Assembly: GCA_963969395.1 (NCBI GenBank)
Contig: OZ017802.1
Coordinates: forward strand, 20,243,410 to 20,307,409
Direction of reading: 5' to 3'
Source: Pseudoscleropodium purum
Lineage: Eukaryota > Streptophyta > Bryopsida > Hypnales > Brachytheciaceae
DNA length: 64,000 nt
Positions 1-12,874 of the stretch are shown here, piece by piece (the first letter of the stretch is position 1; every line of letters begins with the position of its first letter). The notes beneath the pieces are model-generated. The model was not told where the DNA came from and did no database searches. It saw only the letters and a program-made list of their open reading frames with translations. The translations under genes were made by a program, and so were the position numbers.

Positions 1-3000
1 GGGTGGAGGGCACCAACTGCCCCATCCAACCAGGTTGCAGTTGGACGTACCACTTCAAAATGAAAGATCAGATCGGAAGCTACTATTACTACCCCTCTTT
101 GATGTTTCAGAAAGCAGCTGGAGGATTTGGCAGCATCAGAGTAAATCCTCGCCGTATCATTGCCTCACCTTTCGCCCATCCTGCAGATGACTTTGTGGTG
201 CTCATTGGGGACTGGTACAAGACTGACCATCAGGTCAGTTACTTCGTCCTTCAAAGCCATTCCTCATGGACAACCGTTTGTTTTTCACACACTAGTAGAA
301 AACAGTGTCCGAATCAGCACATTTTTTTGTTGCTTTGGTTGACTTGATTCGAACATTGTTTTCTACTTGTGACGCATATTTTTATTCAGTATGTGATCTC
401 TGCAATTGGGTTCTCCTTATGTAGGTGAAAATTTTGCAGATTTGACTCGTGAGTTCCATTCAATTCCTACGTAGTTCACCGTTCATGTCATTCATTTATC
501 AACATTCACAGTCTCTACTTACAATGCATTTTTTGGGTCACATTGTACACTTGTCGTCATGCAAAACCATGTTACTACATGCATTAATGAATACAAGAAA
601 CTAAGAGTCCTAGAAGCCAAGTGACTACAAAATTTCTTCTACCGGTTGGCTAAGAAAGTTGATTTTCAAAGTTCACTATGAAGCAGGTCTACTTTTACTC
701 GACATTCCATTCATGTAACTAGAAAGAAACGATACTGATAGGTAGCACGCCCATGTCGTGAATAATGTGCTTGCGACAGACATTAAGATCTGCCGTGGAC
801 GAAGGCCATCTGCTATGGCCACCTGACGCTATACTTATCAATGGCAAGGGACCAGATCAGACCTCATTCACTGTTGATCAGGGTACGTTGCACCATTTCC
901 TTTCCAATTAGAATTCCACCAAAGAACGTGACATGAATGTCAATAATTTGAAGGGTTTAGCAACAGTTTTTCAGGAACGCTTTTAGCTACATGCATCGTT
1001 TTGGCACATGCTTCAGCAACGTTTTTCAGCGAACATGGAAATTTTGGAACATGATTAAGCAAACACGAACTTTTTTTCAGCGAACATGCTCCAAAACATG
1101 GTTCATTTTGGACAATGTTTAGCAGAAACGTTGAATTTCATCTTTGGAATCACATCTGCGTATTAAATTAGCAACGTCCAGTCGTTGCTACAAAACGTTT
1201 GCTAAAGGACTTGAATTCCAGTAGTGATTTTCTCAAAGAAAGCACTGATGATGTCCCTAAACAAGTTCTCATTTGATGTACACAGGAAAAACATATCGAT
1301 TCCGAATTTCCAACGTTGGTTTGACACAGACACTAAATTTCAGAATTCAAGGGCACCGCTTACTGCTGGTGGAGACTGAGGGTTCCTATGTGAAACAGAC
1401 TTATTATTCCTCACTGGATGTCCACTTAGGCCAGTCCTACTCTGTCTTGGTGACGATGGAGCAGAGTGTGCCGGCAAACTTTCACATTGTTGCAAGCACA
1501 AGATTCGGTTGGCCCAAGCTTTCGGGCTTGGCTGTGCTTCACTACTCAACTTCTCACGATGAATTTGCATCTGAAGATTTGCCTCCAGCGCCGAACGATG
1601 TTCAATCGTCTCTTGAGCAAGCGAGAAGCATCAAGTGAGAGCTCGTGACCTCTGAGATATTTTTCTGCTTTACTTTTTTTCATCAAAGTACTAAGAAGGA
1701 AAAAACTTTATGTGAGAAATTTAATGTACCACACATTATAACTAAGCTTTTGGGTCATGGATGCCATGACCTCAATCCAAACCATTTCTAAAGAGGTGAA
1801 AACCAAGCAATAGCCATTAAGAACTCTGACACCTCCTAATCAACCATTTTCCTTTGGGCTAAACATGGCCAGATTTCATAAATATTTTGGTCTCAGTACA
1901 ACCTTGTAAAAGGTTTAAGCAAAAAATGCAATTATTTATCCAGATTTTAGATCAAATTTATTGGTAATTTGTTACATATTGCCGAAAATTATGTTGCAGC
2001 AACCACATTAAATATAAAAAAAATACTATTCTCACTTCTCCAAGATTGTTAACCTCAACCAAATTCTCGACGAAAAATGCAAAAGAGAAAGATGAACCTA
2101 ATGGTGCTATGGGTGCAGGTGGAATTTGACAGCTGGTGCGGCACGGCTCAACCCACAAGGCTCTTACAACTATGGCCAAATCAATGTGTCCAAGACATAC
2201 ATCTTTGCAAACGAGCCTCTGGAAGTGAAAGGGAAGCAACGGTACATGGTGAATGGAGTCTCCTTCGTTGGAACCGGCACACCACTCAAACTGGCGGACT
2301 ATCTGAAGCTGGAGGGCGTATTTCACGTGGGCTCTATTCCCGACCACCCCATTGCGTGGGTCACTCCCTCGTTTTCCAGCTCCGTGCTCAGCTGCGACTT
2401 CCGAGCCTTTGTTGAACTTGTGTTTCAGAATGAGGAGAATACTCTGCAGTCGTGGCATCTGGATGGCTACGCCTTCTTCGTCGTCGGGTATGTATGGCCG
2501 GCACGCCCTGTGACTTCATTGCACCTTTGAATTGTTGGTCTCTTGTCAAAGCACTCTCAATATGTGGATGTCAGTTTCGTACATAACTAATTCGAACCCG
2601 CCACGCTTAAGTTTTGAAGAGTCGCATCACATTCTGTCAAAGGCTGAGGGCAATATTATCAGAGTTCGCCTTGGTATTATCTGAGTCTCATCAACACCAG
2701 AGAGTCAGTTTGTCATTGTCAAGTACTGAAAATTCAACAAGTTCAAGAGTGAAGAAGGAATTGGTATTGACAAAGTAAACACGAACACGAGCACAGAAAA
2801 AATGAGGAGGAATGAGTTGGACACTATTATACTTTGTGTTGAAATATTTGCCAACGTAAATGTTCTTTTTCTGCATGGGCTCAAATGACACCCTGGTTTT
2901 GTTTGTTAGATAATGTTATATAAGAGTTCAATGGCCTAGGAACTTGAATGAAACTGAAGAATATTTGACATCAAACAAAAATGTGCACCATCGTATAGCT

Positions 3001-4162
3001 TGGCAGGCCGAAACCTCCTTTAGGTGGTCACAAAAAAGGAAACACCACCATCCTGTCTAACTGAATTACCTGGCAGACTTCGCTAGGACAACCCTCCTCT
3101 TGAACCTCCTGATTAGTTCAAATGCATCCCAGTAAATGTTGTTTTCGTTGTTATTGCATCAGAAGGTTTGCATTAGTGTTTTTAACGTAATCAAATGGGT
3201 TAGATACAAAATTCTGCATCAGAATTAGTTTTGCACTTATTTATTTATTTATTTATTTATTCCTTTAATTATGGGTTGATCCAGTGATCCAGTCTAAGCA
3301 AGTTGTTGGAACTCCTGATAACGCAGAATGGGTCCGGGTAGTTGGAATCAAGAGGCTAGGCAAACCTACAACATGGTGGATGCAGTTGCTCGCACCACCA
3401 CTCAGGTGCAACTGATTCCAGGCTTGAAATAGTTACTGTGATGTTGGATTCTAATCAATCTGCTGAATAATTTAAGAAGCAGATATGAGAAGCTCTGCTC
3501 CTTTCAAAGTGCAACTAGAAAGCTACAAGAGTTTCATAGCTTACTAGAGGCTCTGAAGGAGCATTGTAAACATACGTCTAATTTCATGTTAGGAACTAGG
3601 GCTTAGTTTTGAGCATACATGAGGAACCTGTTCAAACTTCTTCACTTGTTGTAAGTAGGGATTGTGTTGATGCAATGTCTCTTTCCTTTCCATCTCCAAT
3701 GCTTGATTGCCATATCTATAGAAATGGGCGCATTAGATGTTATGTACCAATGACTAATGTTTTATCATAGAGCTAAGATTCTGCGTGGCATAGGCTATAG
3801 TGTGAAAACTTGTCTTTTACTTTTTGATTGTGCAGATCCCCAACTCACACTGACAAAGTCATTTAGGCTAACCACTCATTGAAAGTGCACATGTAGAAAA
3901 ATTCATGTTTCGAGAATCTTACACATAGTTTGAGGCTGAGGTGGTGCAGGTGTATGGCAACCACTGGACGGCGGTGATGGTGGAGCTAGACAATCCTGGG
4001 CTTTGGAACCTCCGGTCACAAGAGCTGCAACGACAATGGCTGGGGCAGGAGCTTTACCTCCGAGTTGAGAATCCCCCGATCTCTGATGATGACCATGGCA
4101 AGACCCGTGAAGCTGAACCTCCCCACAACCTTCTCTTGTGTGGCAAAGCTGTCTCAACATGA
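1..4162 (+). CDS. SKU5-similar (SKS) multicopper-oxidase-like protein, 5' partial
   Basis: Six exons keep one open frame: 1-233, 780-882, 1286-1634, 2119-2487, 3327-3405 and 3950-4162 (stop TGA). The N-terminal cupredoxin domain starts upstream of the window. Readable family blocks include GTNCPIQPG, AAGGFGSI, GDWYKTDHQ, ILINGKGP, KTYRFRISNVGL, LLVETEGSY, GQSYSVLVT, NPQGSYNYG, NGVSF, GSIPD, SWHLDGYAFFVVG, NMVDAVARTTTQ and LWNLRSQ. These match plant SKU5/SKS proteins, which are extracellular or plasma-membrane glycoproteins tied to directional growth and cell-wall expansion. The copper-binding histidines of true laccases and ascorbate oxidases are replaced: SYYYYPS stands where a laccase has an HxH motif, and NPGLWNLRSQ stands where HCH would be. 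It is therefore probably not an active oxidase, as is typical of this family. The C-terminus is short and polar, with no hydrophobic GPI-anchor tail. It is convergent with the next gene. The family call is secure; exact splice sites are by eye. Confidence 0.93.
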
Positions 4163-5108
4163 CTCATAACATTCTTGAGAAGCCGTCTTAGTACCTGTGC
4201 AAAAAGAACTAGTTGTCTAGTTTTTTTTACTCCAAAATCTTATTCAACCATGGTGGTGAGGTGTATTTGGGCTCATGTAGAAAAAGGAAATTTTTTAGAA
4301 CATGGAGAAAATGATTGGTGATAAATACCATTACAACTGGTGTTAAAAGATTCCTTCACCGTAGAAACTTGTCTTACATGTTTCTTCAATGCATAATGCC
4401 TTTGTATCTTCTCCAAACTAATATACTTGTTAAATTTCAATGTCTGACAACAGTAAAACAATTTACAGTACCTCTCATTTGAAGGAGTGCCTTTTGCTTT
4501 GAACCGAAGATTGAAAGCGTTCCTGGCAGGGGTTAGTTTTGCAACTGGTTACCTTAGATGTTTGCCATCATGCTCTCGCATAATGGATTGCACAATGGCT
4601 TGGTAAGACCTCCCTTCTACTAGTGTTCTATTAGAGTTCAATAAATAAGAATGAAATTGAGTTACAATGCGGCATCTATCTGTCTCTAAAGAAAATTTAA
4701 CTGAAAAATGCAACCCTTTTTGTTTCGAGGTGTGCCAACCCTCTGAAATCTGGTATTTGTGGAGACATCAAACTATCACTGGCCATAAAATAAATAAGAT
4801 AGAAGACGAGGAAAATAATCTCTCAGAACAACAAAAAAAATCACGCACAAACACTTCTGAAGATCTGAGCAAAGTCTGTTCAGTGAATATTAATTGGTCT
4901 CAACGTGACCCAGAATGAGAACATCAAAAGGCTTGATCGACTAATTGAACCGACTATAAAATGTAGAAGGATACCTTCCCACATAGCGCACTACCCACAG
5001 CTGCAGAGTCGTCCACCAGCTTCTTCTCAAGCGGTCAATGAAAAGGCTAGAACTAAGCACCTGTACGACTAGTCTTATCATTCATGATCGCAGAATATAT
5101 ACTAGAAT
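4163..5108. other. Convergent 3' flanks
   Basis: This gap lies between the stop of the SKS gene (+) and the stop of the stress-protein gene (-). It should hold both 3' untranslated regions. Several AATAAA-like motifs occur (for example near 4640 and 4789). I see no further gene or repeat. Confidence 0.6.
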
Positions 5109-7135
5109 TTACAGGGGTAGTAAGAGAACAGGGCAAGGGACAAACTCCGCTAGCAAGTTGCTGTCGATATGTTTGGCGTGTATAGATTCCATACTCAGCA
5201 CAACTAAGTCCAAATTCATATCATCTGCTATCTCTCCGATCACAACTGCAGGTCGCTTGCCTTCTCCTGTCCTCTCCATCAACTTAAACTCTTCGAAACC
5301 CCCTGCATGCATCAATGGCATGGAATTATAAAATGCTTCAAGAGGCACTGTGCAAGACTAGGTAACATAAAGGCAATTTATGTCAATGCTGCGACAGATA
5401 TGTAACATATTTGATAATCGTTTACCTTCTGAAAGATGCCACCGTATGTTCTTCATGCGTGTATCATGGTCCTCCTGTGACTCCGCCTTCTCTTCATCAA
5501 TCACTGAAAAAAGTACAATTCCAATGTAAACAACATGAACAAGAGGCAAATTGCAAGTGTCTCTACCCCAAATAGTAATGTACAAGTTTCATACACCTCA
5601 TTCCATAGTATATTTCTCATTATACTTCTCAATTGACAAGCTTAGGATACCACTGCTTCTAAAATCACAAGCCATAATTCTTCAAGGAAAAAAAACTCAT
5701 TCTTTGAGATGATTGGGCCCAATATGCTACTACTGCTTTGAACATATGCTCATTTTTATCCAGCAGCGAAGCTTTTTAAAGCATTTTTGTATCATTTTTG
5801 TATCATCGCTCAGTCTCTCTCCTTTGGGGTGGAGTCAATAAATTAACTGCAAACGATAACACCAGAGAATTACACTACTAATTTGGCAGCAATATCTATG
5901 AGTATTCCTGCTCAAAGAATTGAGGAATACCGAGAGGATTCCAAAATCCAGATCCATAAACTTACCCACAACAGTAATGTCGGCCCCAAATTTTGTGGCA
6001 AGGGCTGTGGTAGAGGCAGCAGCCTGGAAGGGAGGAGCCAGAAGCTTTCCATCAGCGCCCATGTTGTTGGCACCTTTCAAGACTAGATAAAAAAGAAAAC
6101 AGGATGAAACGAAGGGGAACACTACGAAAATAGTAGTAAGTAGGACCAACCTGACGAGTGGCTTCAGACAAGAAAGGATTGCGGTCCATGATGATTGGTA
6201 GCAGCACATGCTTGAAATTGGTAACTCCTGCTACAGACACACCATCACTTGCAGACTGTGGTTGGGCCTGCGCCTGTACCATTACTGTTCCAAGCCATGT
6301 TTGCAGAATTAGTCCTAAATTGAACTGCAGAAAAAAACTGAAAAGCTTACCTCGTATAAACATCCAGAAACTAATTAATTTCTACATTGGATTAAGGGGA
6401 GTCACGGCTGCATGATCCATCCCTTCCCCCATCTAGACGAATGGAGACATAGTCTCCTCAGAGTCCTCAACATAGTAATTCCTACAAACAATCTGAAACT
6501 CAATTTGTCGAGCATTGGAGACCAAGAACGGAAAATGAAAGAATTTGCATGGAGAATGCACTAGAAGTTGCCACCTAACCCTCCATGTTTTATGCCAAGA
6601 GACTAGGGTTCAGAAAAGTGGAAGGGAATAGGGGTGAAATTTAGAATTCAACAAGTTTGCTGAAATCTGAAATCCACTGTGACTCCCCTAGGTAGCACAT
6701 TCAACAAGCTAACTGAAACGAAATTCATCCAGCACTGGAGACCAAGAAATTAAACGAATCGCCCTAATCCCAATTCTCGGACACAAAGAAGTTTGCATGG
6801 AGAATACACTAAAGCTTGCCACCATTCTTCATGCCAAGTGAACAAAAATGAAGTGCAAGGGAATGAAACTGCATTGCAGAATCCAGCAAAACAGATTCAT
6901 TAAAACCTGGTGCGACTCCCCGTAATCGATAAGTACCTGAAAATTTGGAATTGGACCTCGCTCGGATTGCCGGAGCACAGATCGGAGTATACCCACATCT
7001 GTACCGGCCAAAGCTTTTAGCATTCACGCTGAGTGACGGGGCAGAACCGGCCTTGCGACAGGGACATAGTGAGGCTCTGGAAACCACAGCACTCACAAAT
7101 GTCGCCTGAGCTCCACACTGCATCGCCATGGCCAT
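5109..7135 (-). CDS. Chloroplast-type universal stress protein (USP / adenine nucleotide alpha-hydrolase-like)
   Basis: Five exons on the minus strand, 7135-6937, 6284-6151, 6023-5966, 5503-5426 and 5302-5109, join in frame to 220 residues. The first exon (MAMAMQCGAQ...) is rich in Ser, Ala and Arg with few acids, like a plastid transit peptide. The USP fold follows: KHVLLPIIMDRNPFLSEATRQ (strand 1), ATKFGADITVVVIDEEK, HDTRMKNIRWHLSEGGFEEF, VVIGEIADDMNLDLVVLSME and a C-terminal VPCPVLLLPL. The LSEGGFEEFKL block and the final strand match a conserved plant subfamily (I recall At3g03290/At5g17390-like proteins; not checked). The usual ATP loop (GxxG, nine residues, then G and S/T) is absent: HAKHIDSNLLAEFVPC stands there. 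It may not bind ATP in the UspA manner. The junction of exons 1 and 2 (residues SKFS-VMVQAQ) is the least certain. Confidence 0.88.
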
Positions 7136-7962
7136 AATCCTCCACTACAACACTCGCTCCTGCATCACCTCAATGTAAGTCACAATCTCTACGCACCCAA
7201 AACCCTAAGCCCTCCATACGCAACCTGATTGTACACCAACCCTAATCTCAATCCCAAATCACCCGTATCCAAATTCACTGGAATCCCCAAATCCTCCGAA
7301 TCTGAATTCTCTCTTCTCAAAGCTACTGATGAGCTGAGGCATTATAAATGTTTTAAAATTCGAAATATCGGCAATGAACTCCTGCGCTCAGAGAATTACA
7401 ACAACAGTGGTCCCCAAACCCAAACCCAAACCCATGCCCTAAAACCCCAGTACATTTCCCCTCCATCTGATTCCGACGCCACTGTCGATTGTGGATTGTG
7501 GGTAACCCATTTCAATTGGCAGCGAGGTCAAGAGTCCGATGTGATTCTCGATTGTGTGAATTGATAATGCAAAGAAATGGAGTGATGAAGAGGCGGAATT
7601 CGACTTACACAGACAGAGGCACGAATTGAAGGAGATGTGTGTGTGGGGTGGGGGGATTTGAAGATGAAGGAAGACTTTTAGATGCAGCAATGCGATTGCC
7701 GGTTGAGAAAGCTTCGGAGGGGGCCTACTGCGAGAGAGATCTAGAGTGCTGCGAGATGCTTCTAGATAGAAGATGCGGATGAAAAACGGCGGAAAGACGC
7801 AGTCGGCTCTCCATTCCGAGTCGGCAGCGGACAAGTGTTTTTTTATGCACGGTTTTTCGCCACTTGGCCACAACCAAAAGACCAACGGTGGCTATTTTTT
7901 TTTTAAGGAAATTTTCATTTGTTTGGGTCAAAATAGTCAGATTACTGCTGTTTTTTAACCCT
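7136..7962. promoter_or_regulatory. Upstream region of the USP gene with telo-box
   Basis: This is the 5' flank of the stress-protein gene. A plant telo-box, AAACCCTAA, lies at 7200-7208, about 65 bases upstream of the likely start codon, with a related ACCCTAATC just beyond. Telo-boxes are known in promoters of plant housekeeping genes. The start of transcription cannot be fixed. The part beyond 7600 contains G/T-rich and poly-T runs and no recognisable gene. Confidence 0.45.
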
Positions 7963-8420
7963 TAAGGGAGTCAACCCATTTCTAACTACTTAAGCAATTA
8001 TGCATATTTGGAGCACAAGTTTCTTGAGTGGAAAATTTTTCCCATATACAAAAATAAAGTTTAGAAGGATTCCATATTTTCCTAGAATTTTATTTCTCAA
8101 AACATAATTACTATTAATTTTTTAATTGAAAATTATATTTGACCTATTCTTGTCATATAAGGCTTCCTATTTCCAACCACGGATTGGTTGCATAATCAAC
8201 CCAAACTAAAGCCAATTGCAATGTGCCACAACTACATTGAAAATTGTGCCATAATTAATCTCTTGTTTTCTCCTACTGATTGGAAAGAGTGTAGCCTATA
8301 TAATAGAAATGGGTCCTTGGTCAAAACTGGGATGGCTTACTTAAATGCTGATTGGAGTGAACTCTTGCTTGGGTGGCCCCTTGGAAAAATGTTGGAATTC
8401 TTTATTTTTCAAGCATGATA
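7963..8420 (+). repeat. Left terminal inverted repeat of the 4.9 kb element
   Basis: Inverted partner of 12430-12874. Matching is strongest in the first 100 bases and around 8160-8260, with short indels between. The inner limit is blurred by divergence. Confidence 0.7.
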
Positions 8421-8565
8421 AAATTTGCAAATTTTGAATTCATATTTATAATCAAAGGCTCCAAATTAGTTGGGAGAAGTGTATAAGATAAATTAATCAA
8501 ACACAAAATAGGAGTCTTTTTTTTGTACTTCCATCCTTGAAATGACTTGGAGGGGCCGAGCAAGG

Positions 8566-8990
8566 GGTCTAGTTCACCCGGACCCTAAATGCCCAAGGCA
8601 CCAAATTTTGATGCCGACAATACTTTAAAGTTAAATAAAATCTAACCAAATTATTATTTTTAGTATTTTCTATTTTTTTTAAAGTTCTTTTTGAAGTTTA
8701 GACTTAGTATCAAAAATTCAATTTTGAAAATGAATGATTATAGTTTTTCTATTCAAGATTTTGTGCAAAGGTGTCCATTGCAAATCTTCATTTAATTTCT
8801 AGTGTTGAAGGCTCTTAGAAATTGGAGCTTCAAGTAGACTAAATCTTAAAGAAAAAATCACATTAGAAATTTATAATTCAAAAAAATTGTAAAATAAATT
8901 TTGAAAAGTTGTAAATTGGTTGGAGTTATGCATATTATGTCCTTTAACTTCATATTTCTTTTGATAATAATCCCCAAGTACTCAATTTAA
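8566..8990 (-). mobile_element. Truncated copy of the 650-bp MITE family (CCTAAATGCCCAAGGC ends)
   Basis: Starts with CCTAAATGCCCAAGGCACC and continues with sequence clearly related to 49934-50330 (for example the stretch around TTCTATTCAAGATTTTGT and CTTCATATTTCTTTTGAT). Its far end is missing or too diverged to see. It lies inside the 4.9 kb element, so it inserted after that element or was carried with it. Confidence 0.6.
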
Positions 8991-11217
8991 AAATAATAAG
9001 ATTAATTTTGAAAATTTATAATAAATTATTAAAACTCTTCCAATACATTTTATTGTTGATTGATGTAGAACAATTTTTCCCATTGATAGACTACAAAATT
9101 CTTCTTGAAGCCTCCTCAATGAATAGAAATTAGATGAAGTGTATTTTTGACAATATTCATCTAATAAATGGTTACTTTGTTAGAGTGCTTTACAAATTAC
9201 AATTAGGATAGAAAAAGGAGACATTTTTATAGGTGAAGAGAAAAATGTGCAAGATTTTTTTTTCCTTAGCTAGTCCCAAGTATAAAGTAGCTAGAATTGC
9301 TAAAAATACACTAACATTACAAAAGAAACAAAAACAATAGCAATTAAAATTTCTAATTTAAATGATCTACTTGCACTAAAGAGCAAATCTTCAAATTAAA
9401 TCCATTGCGGCGCATGACATGGCAAGTATAGATTATATCTAAAAAATTTTGAAGGTCATATTTTATACCTATGGGATCTTAATCTTCAAAATAATTAGAT
9501 GTTGGAAGGAAATATTAGAGTATTCAAATCCAAAGAAGACAACAGATTTTGTTTTTTCCCCTTGATCATCCTTTCAAGATTATAGTACCTCTTTGGAATG
9601 AACTAAGCCTCAATCTAGAATACTTATTTTTATATATTTATTATGTTTTAAATTATTATTATCCTTGCCATGCTAAAATTTATAATCTGCATTTTCATCA
9701 TCATTAGTATAAATGTACTTCAAAAAAGTGATATAAGAAGGAATGCAAATTTAGAGCTTTTAATTAGGAAAAATAAATCATACCTTAAAAAGAATCCAAG
9801 GAAGAACTTGAACATGAGCTCTTTATTTTTGTAAGTTTTCATTTTTTTTTATCCCTATAATAACTAATTTGGATGGCTTTGCACAAAAAAATGAAACTCC
9901 AAGTGACCAAACTACTCATATCAAAAAATAATTAAATAATTAATAATAACATAAATTAAATTATTCTATAAATTTTATATAGCTCTTGGAATAAGCTCTT
10001 TAAAATTGATAAAAATAAATAACCATAAATCAATCTAGATGGTAGTGGATGGTATATTCTCTTAGAATCTTAGTGTTTGTTTGTAAGTCTAGGAAAAAAT
10101 ATTTGTTATAACTATTTACATTAATTCCATTAGAGCAAGAGTTTGAATAGTACAAGACTTTCTTGCACTACTTTTGTAAGTTGATCCCCCAAATCTAAAT
10201 AGTTACTATTTGAATTGCAATTATTTAATGTATTTTTTTAATGAATAACGTATATTTGAGATAGTTTAAATTATAGAATCTTTAATTATAAAAATAAGTA
10301 ACCTTTCTAAACTATTTTTACATTTGAAAAGTAAGTTGAGAATCTATAAATTAAACAAAAAAGATCAAAAAATCCATTCTATAAAACTATTAAGTATTCC
10401 AAATATTCACTAAATATGAAGAAATAAAAGATAGAAGAAAAAAGTTTAATTGCTAATTATGCTAACATAAATATTTTAAAAAATCAATCTCAATAGTGAC
10501 AATATTATAGAAGCAATGTAACCATGTCAACCATTGTTTTTAGAAATTGCAGACATTAAATTCAAAAAGCATACATCATGTGGGTTTTTTTTCTTGTTTA
10601 TTCCACAAAATGTGTCCAAATTGCCCACTAAGCAAAACTCCTCATACTTTTCTTGCTCACTAATCATCAAAGAAGATTTTGTTTATTGAATTGAAGGACA
10701 TATCTTATTGTTTCTATTGTACTCTAAACTATACTTACAAATTTGCTAATAAATGAGCTAATAAATGAGACCTTGAATTCATTAAATTTTTGAAAATAAT
10801 ATTGAAGTGAGTTTTGGTACCAATAATACCAATAATTTCTAGGAAGTTGGACCAACTTAACTACACTAAAATTGGTAAATAGTATTGGGTGATAATTAGT
10901 GTCATTCCTTGTTTTTTACCCCCAACACTATTTTCCAACTTATATGTAAATAGTGTTAGGTACTTAACTCCCATCGTCAAACTCTAGCACTTCCCTAGAA
11001 AACTCTATTTTTTACTACTCTTCCCTAAAAACCTTAGTTTTTGCCTCCCACCATCAAACTTTGGCCCTTCCTTAAGAAAACTCTATTTTTGCCTCCTTTT
11101 CCTAGAGAACTCTCTTTTGGCTCCTTGCCCCATTTTTGCTTTGTCCGGTGACCACCTTGAAGAGATTGTGAGGGGAGGTGGATAGTTCTTTGGTCCATCA
11201 TTCCTTCCCCGGCAAAA

Positions 11218-11236
11218 GGGGGGGGGGGGGGGGGGG
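11218..11236 (+). repeat. Poly-G tract (19 G)
   Basis: Uninterrupted run of G inside the CACTA-like element; the exact length is prone to sequencing error. Confidence 0.8.
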
Positions 11237-11440
11237 TCATACTCCGTGGTTTCCCACCTCGAATTCAAATGCTCCTAGTTCTCACCTTGATTTCAAATGC
11301 TCCCTCCACTATTTTTTTCTTGGGGTATGAGATTGAACATTGGATGACACCATTGGATTTGTCTTTCTCTCCTCTATTTCCTTTGAAAAATTGTTTTTTG
11401 TTGTTGTTGCTATATTTAGCAACTTATACATACACTATGA

Positions 11441-11632
11441 AACATTTCAACATTTCAACATTTCATTGTCTATTTCAGCATTTCAACATGTCATTATTTA
11501 TTTCAACATTTTTGTGTTTATTTCAACATTTCATTATTTATTTCAAAATTTCATTGTTTATTTCAACATTTCATTGTCTATTTCAACATTTCATTATCTA
11601 TTTCAACATTTCATTGTTTATTTCAACATTTC
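11441..11632 (+). repeat. 20-bp minisatellite, about nine units
   Basis: Unit TTTCAACATTTCATTGTTTA with variants at the fourth-last bases (TGTTTA, TATTTA, TGTCTA). The period is clearest from about 11520 to 11632. Both overlapping open frames here are by-products of the repeat. Confidence 0.8.
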
Positions 11633-12429
11633 ATACACCGCTTTTTTCCCACCATTCCAACTTCTATATTTTGTTCCCATCTAACACTAAATGCACTCTC
11701 ATAAAAATGTTGAAATGACCAAATTTTACTATAAAGCTAAAATAGTGTTAGAATGGGTAAATAATGTTCTAATACTAACCTTGCAAATCACAATTAGTGT
11801 TATTGTTGACAATTAGTATAGCCAATACTATTTATCAATTTTAGTGTAGTTAGTCTTGACTAAAATTTAAAGAGCTAAATACAAATTATAACCCAAATTT
11901 CAACAAATATTTGTTGTAAATCACCAAAACTAGCACTTCATGTAAATAATCAACAATGACATCATCCCAGATCTATAAAAATTAGGAGAGACTTCTATAT
12001 ACCAAGATTCAAAAGTGTGCAATAGTTATAAAAAGCAAATCAAAATTGTTGGCTACCAAGGTTTTGGGGGGAGAGTTGTAGGAAGTAGGGGAAGCAAATT
12101 TCAACCTATTTGAAAACTATTTTTAACTTTACATTTGAATTTTTAAGAGTTTTTTTTGTCTGGCAATCAAGCAAAGTTACTCCTAAAATGTTACTTTTTT
12201 TTTGCCTATATCAAACTAGAAGCATCATGAAACACAACAAAGGTAATTCTAACTTTGAAAAATTCAAAATTCATTTCCAATTCCAACACAACATGGAGGT
12301 TTGCTATCTAGTTGCCTCTCATCTAAACTTTTGGAGCCAACTAGTGAAAAACAAGAGTTATGTGATCGTGAGGCTTTGTCCACTCCAACTAATCCCTAAC
12401 CATGTTGTGTAGTGTGAATGCAATTGCAA

Positions 12430-12874
12430 ATAGGATTTAGAAACTTGGATTTAGAATTGGAGAAGTGATGCCGTATGGGAAGCAATCCATTCTTGACTCA
12501 CACCCCATTCTAGCAATGCAGGATATTTTCTTTTTGTGCACAAAAAGATGAGTAGTGCCATTAGTTATGACACGGTTCTTGATGGAGTTGTGGCACATTA
12601 TGATTGGCTGCAAGACTCTCAATATTGCAACCCCCCTTAGATTTTGCAATTAGTCCTTGGTTGGAAAAAAGAAGGTCTATATCACCAGTACGAGAGGAAC
12701 ATAATATTCAGCTAACAAATTCATGGTAATTCTATTTATTTATTTTTTAAACCCTAGAAAATTATAGAAACTTTCTCAACTCTATTTTGCACACAGGAAA
12801 ATTTCCCCACTCAAGTAACCTGCCCTCCAGATACGTGTAATTGCTTAAGTAGTCAAAAATGGGTTGCCTCCCTT
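12430..12874 (-). repeat. Right terminal inverted repeat of the 4.9 kb element
   Basis: Inverted partner of 7963-8420; outermost bases CTCCCTTA at 12867-12874. Confidence 0.7.

Larger units (their letters stand above)
10864..11846. mobile_element. Nested CACTA-like MITE, about 980 bp
   Basis: The left end is CACTAAAATTGGTAAATAG and the reverse complement of the right end is CACTAAAATTGATAAATAG, followed on both sides by TATTGG. The 5'-CACTA start is characteristic of the CACTA (EnSpm) superfamily. The flanking bases CTA and TAG also mirror each other, so a direct 3-bp target duplication is not demonstrated. There is no coding capacity. The interior holds a poly-G run and a 20-bp minisatellite. 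Confidence 0.6.
7963..12874. mobile_element. 4.9 kb non-autonomous element with long terminal inverted repeats
   Basis: The two ends are inverted copies over roughly 400-480 bases. Left end 7963 onward reads TAAGGGAGTCAACCCATTT, then CTACTTAAGCAATTA. The reverse complement of the right end, inward from 12874, reads TAAGGGAGGCAACCCATTT, then CTACTTAAGCAATTA. Farther in, AATGTGCCACAACTACAT (about 8219) pairs with AATGTGCCACAACTCCAT (reverse complement, about 12600), and AGTTACTTGAGTGG-like blocks also pair. The interior is very AT-rich and shows no transposase. It carries nested elements at 8566-8990 and 10864-11846. Long arms suggest a Mutator-like or foldback element, but no clean target-site duplication is visible: the flanks read TTTTAACCC on the left and GTCTCTGTC on the right. 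Class is therefore uncertain; the inverted-repeat structure is clear. Confidence 0.75.

Noticed and set aside
11269..11718. Two overlapping Phe/Ile-rich open frames
   Set aside because: Product of the 20-bp minisatellite inside the CACTA-like element.
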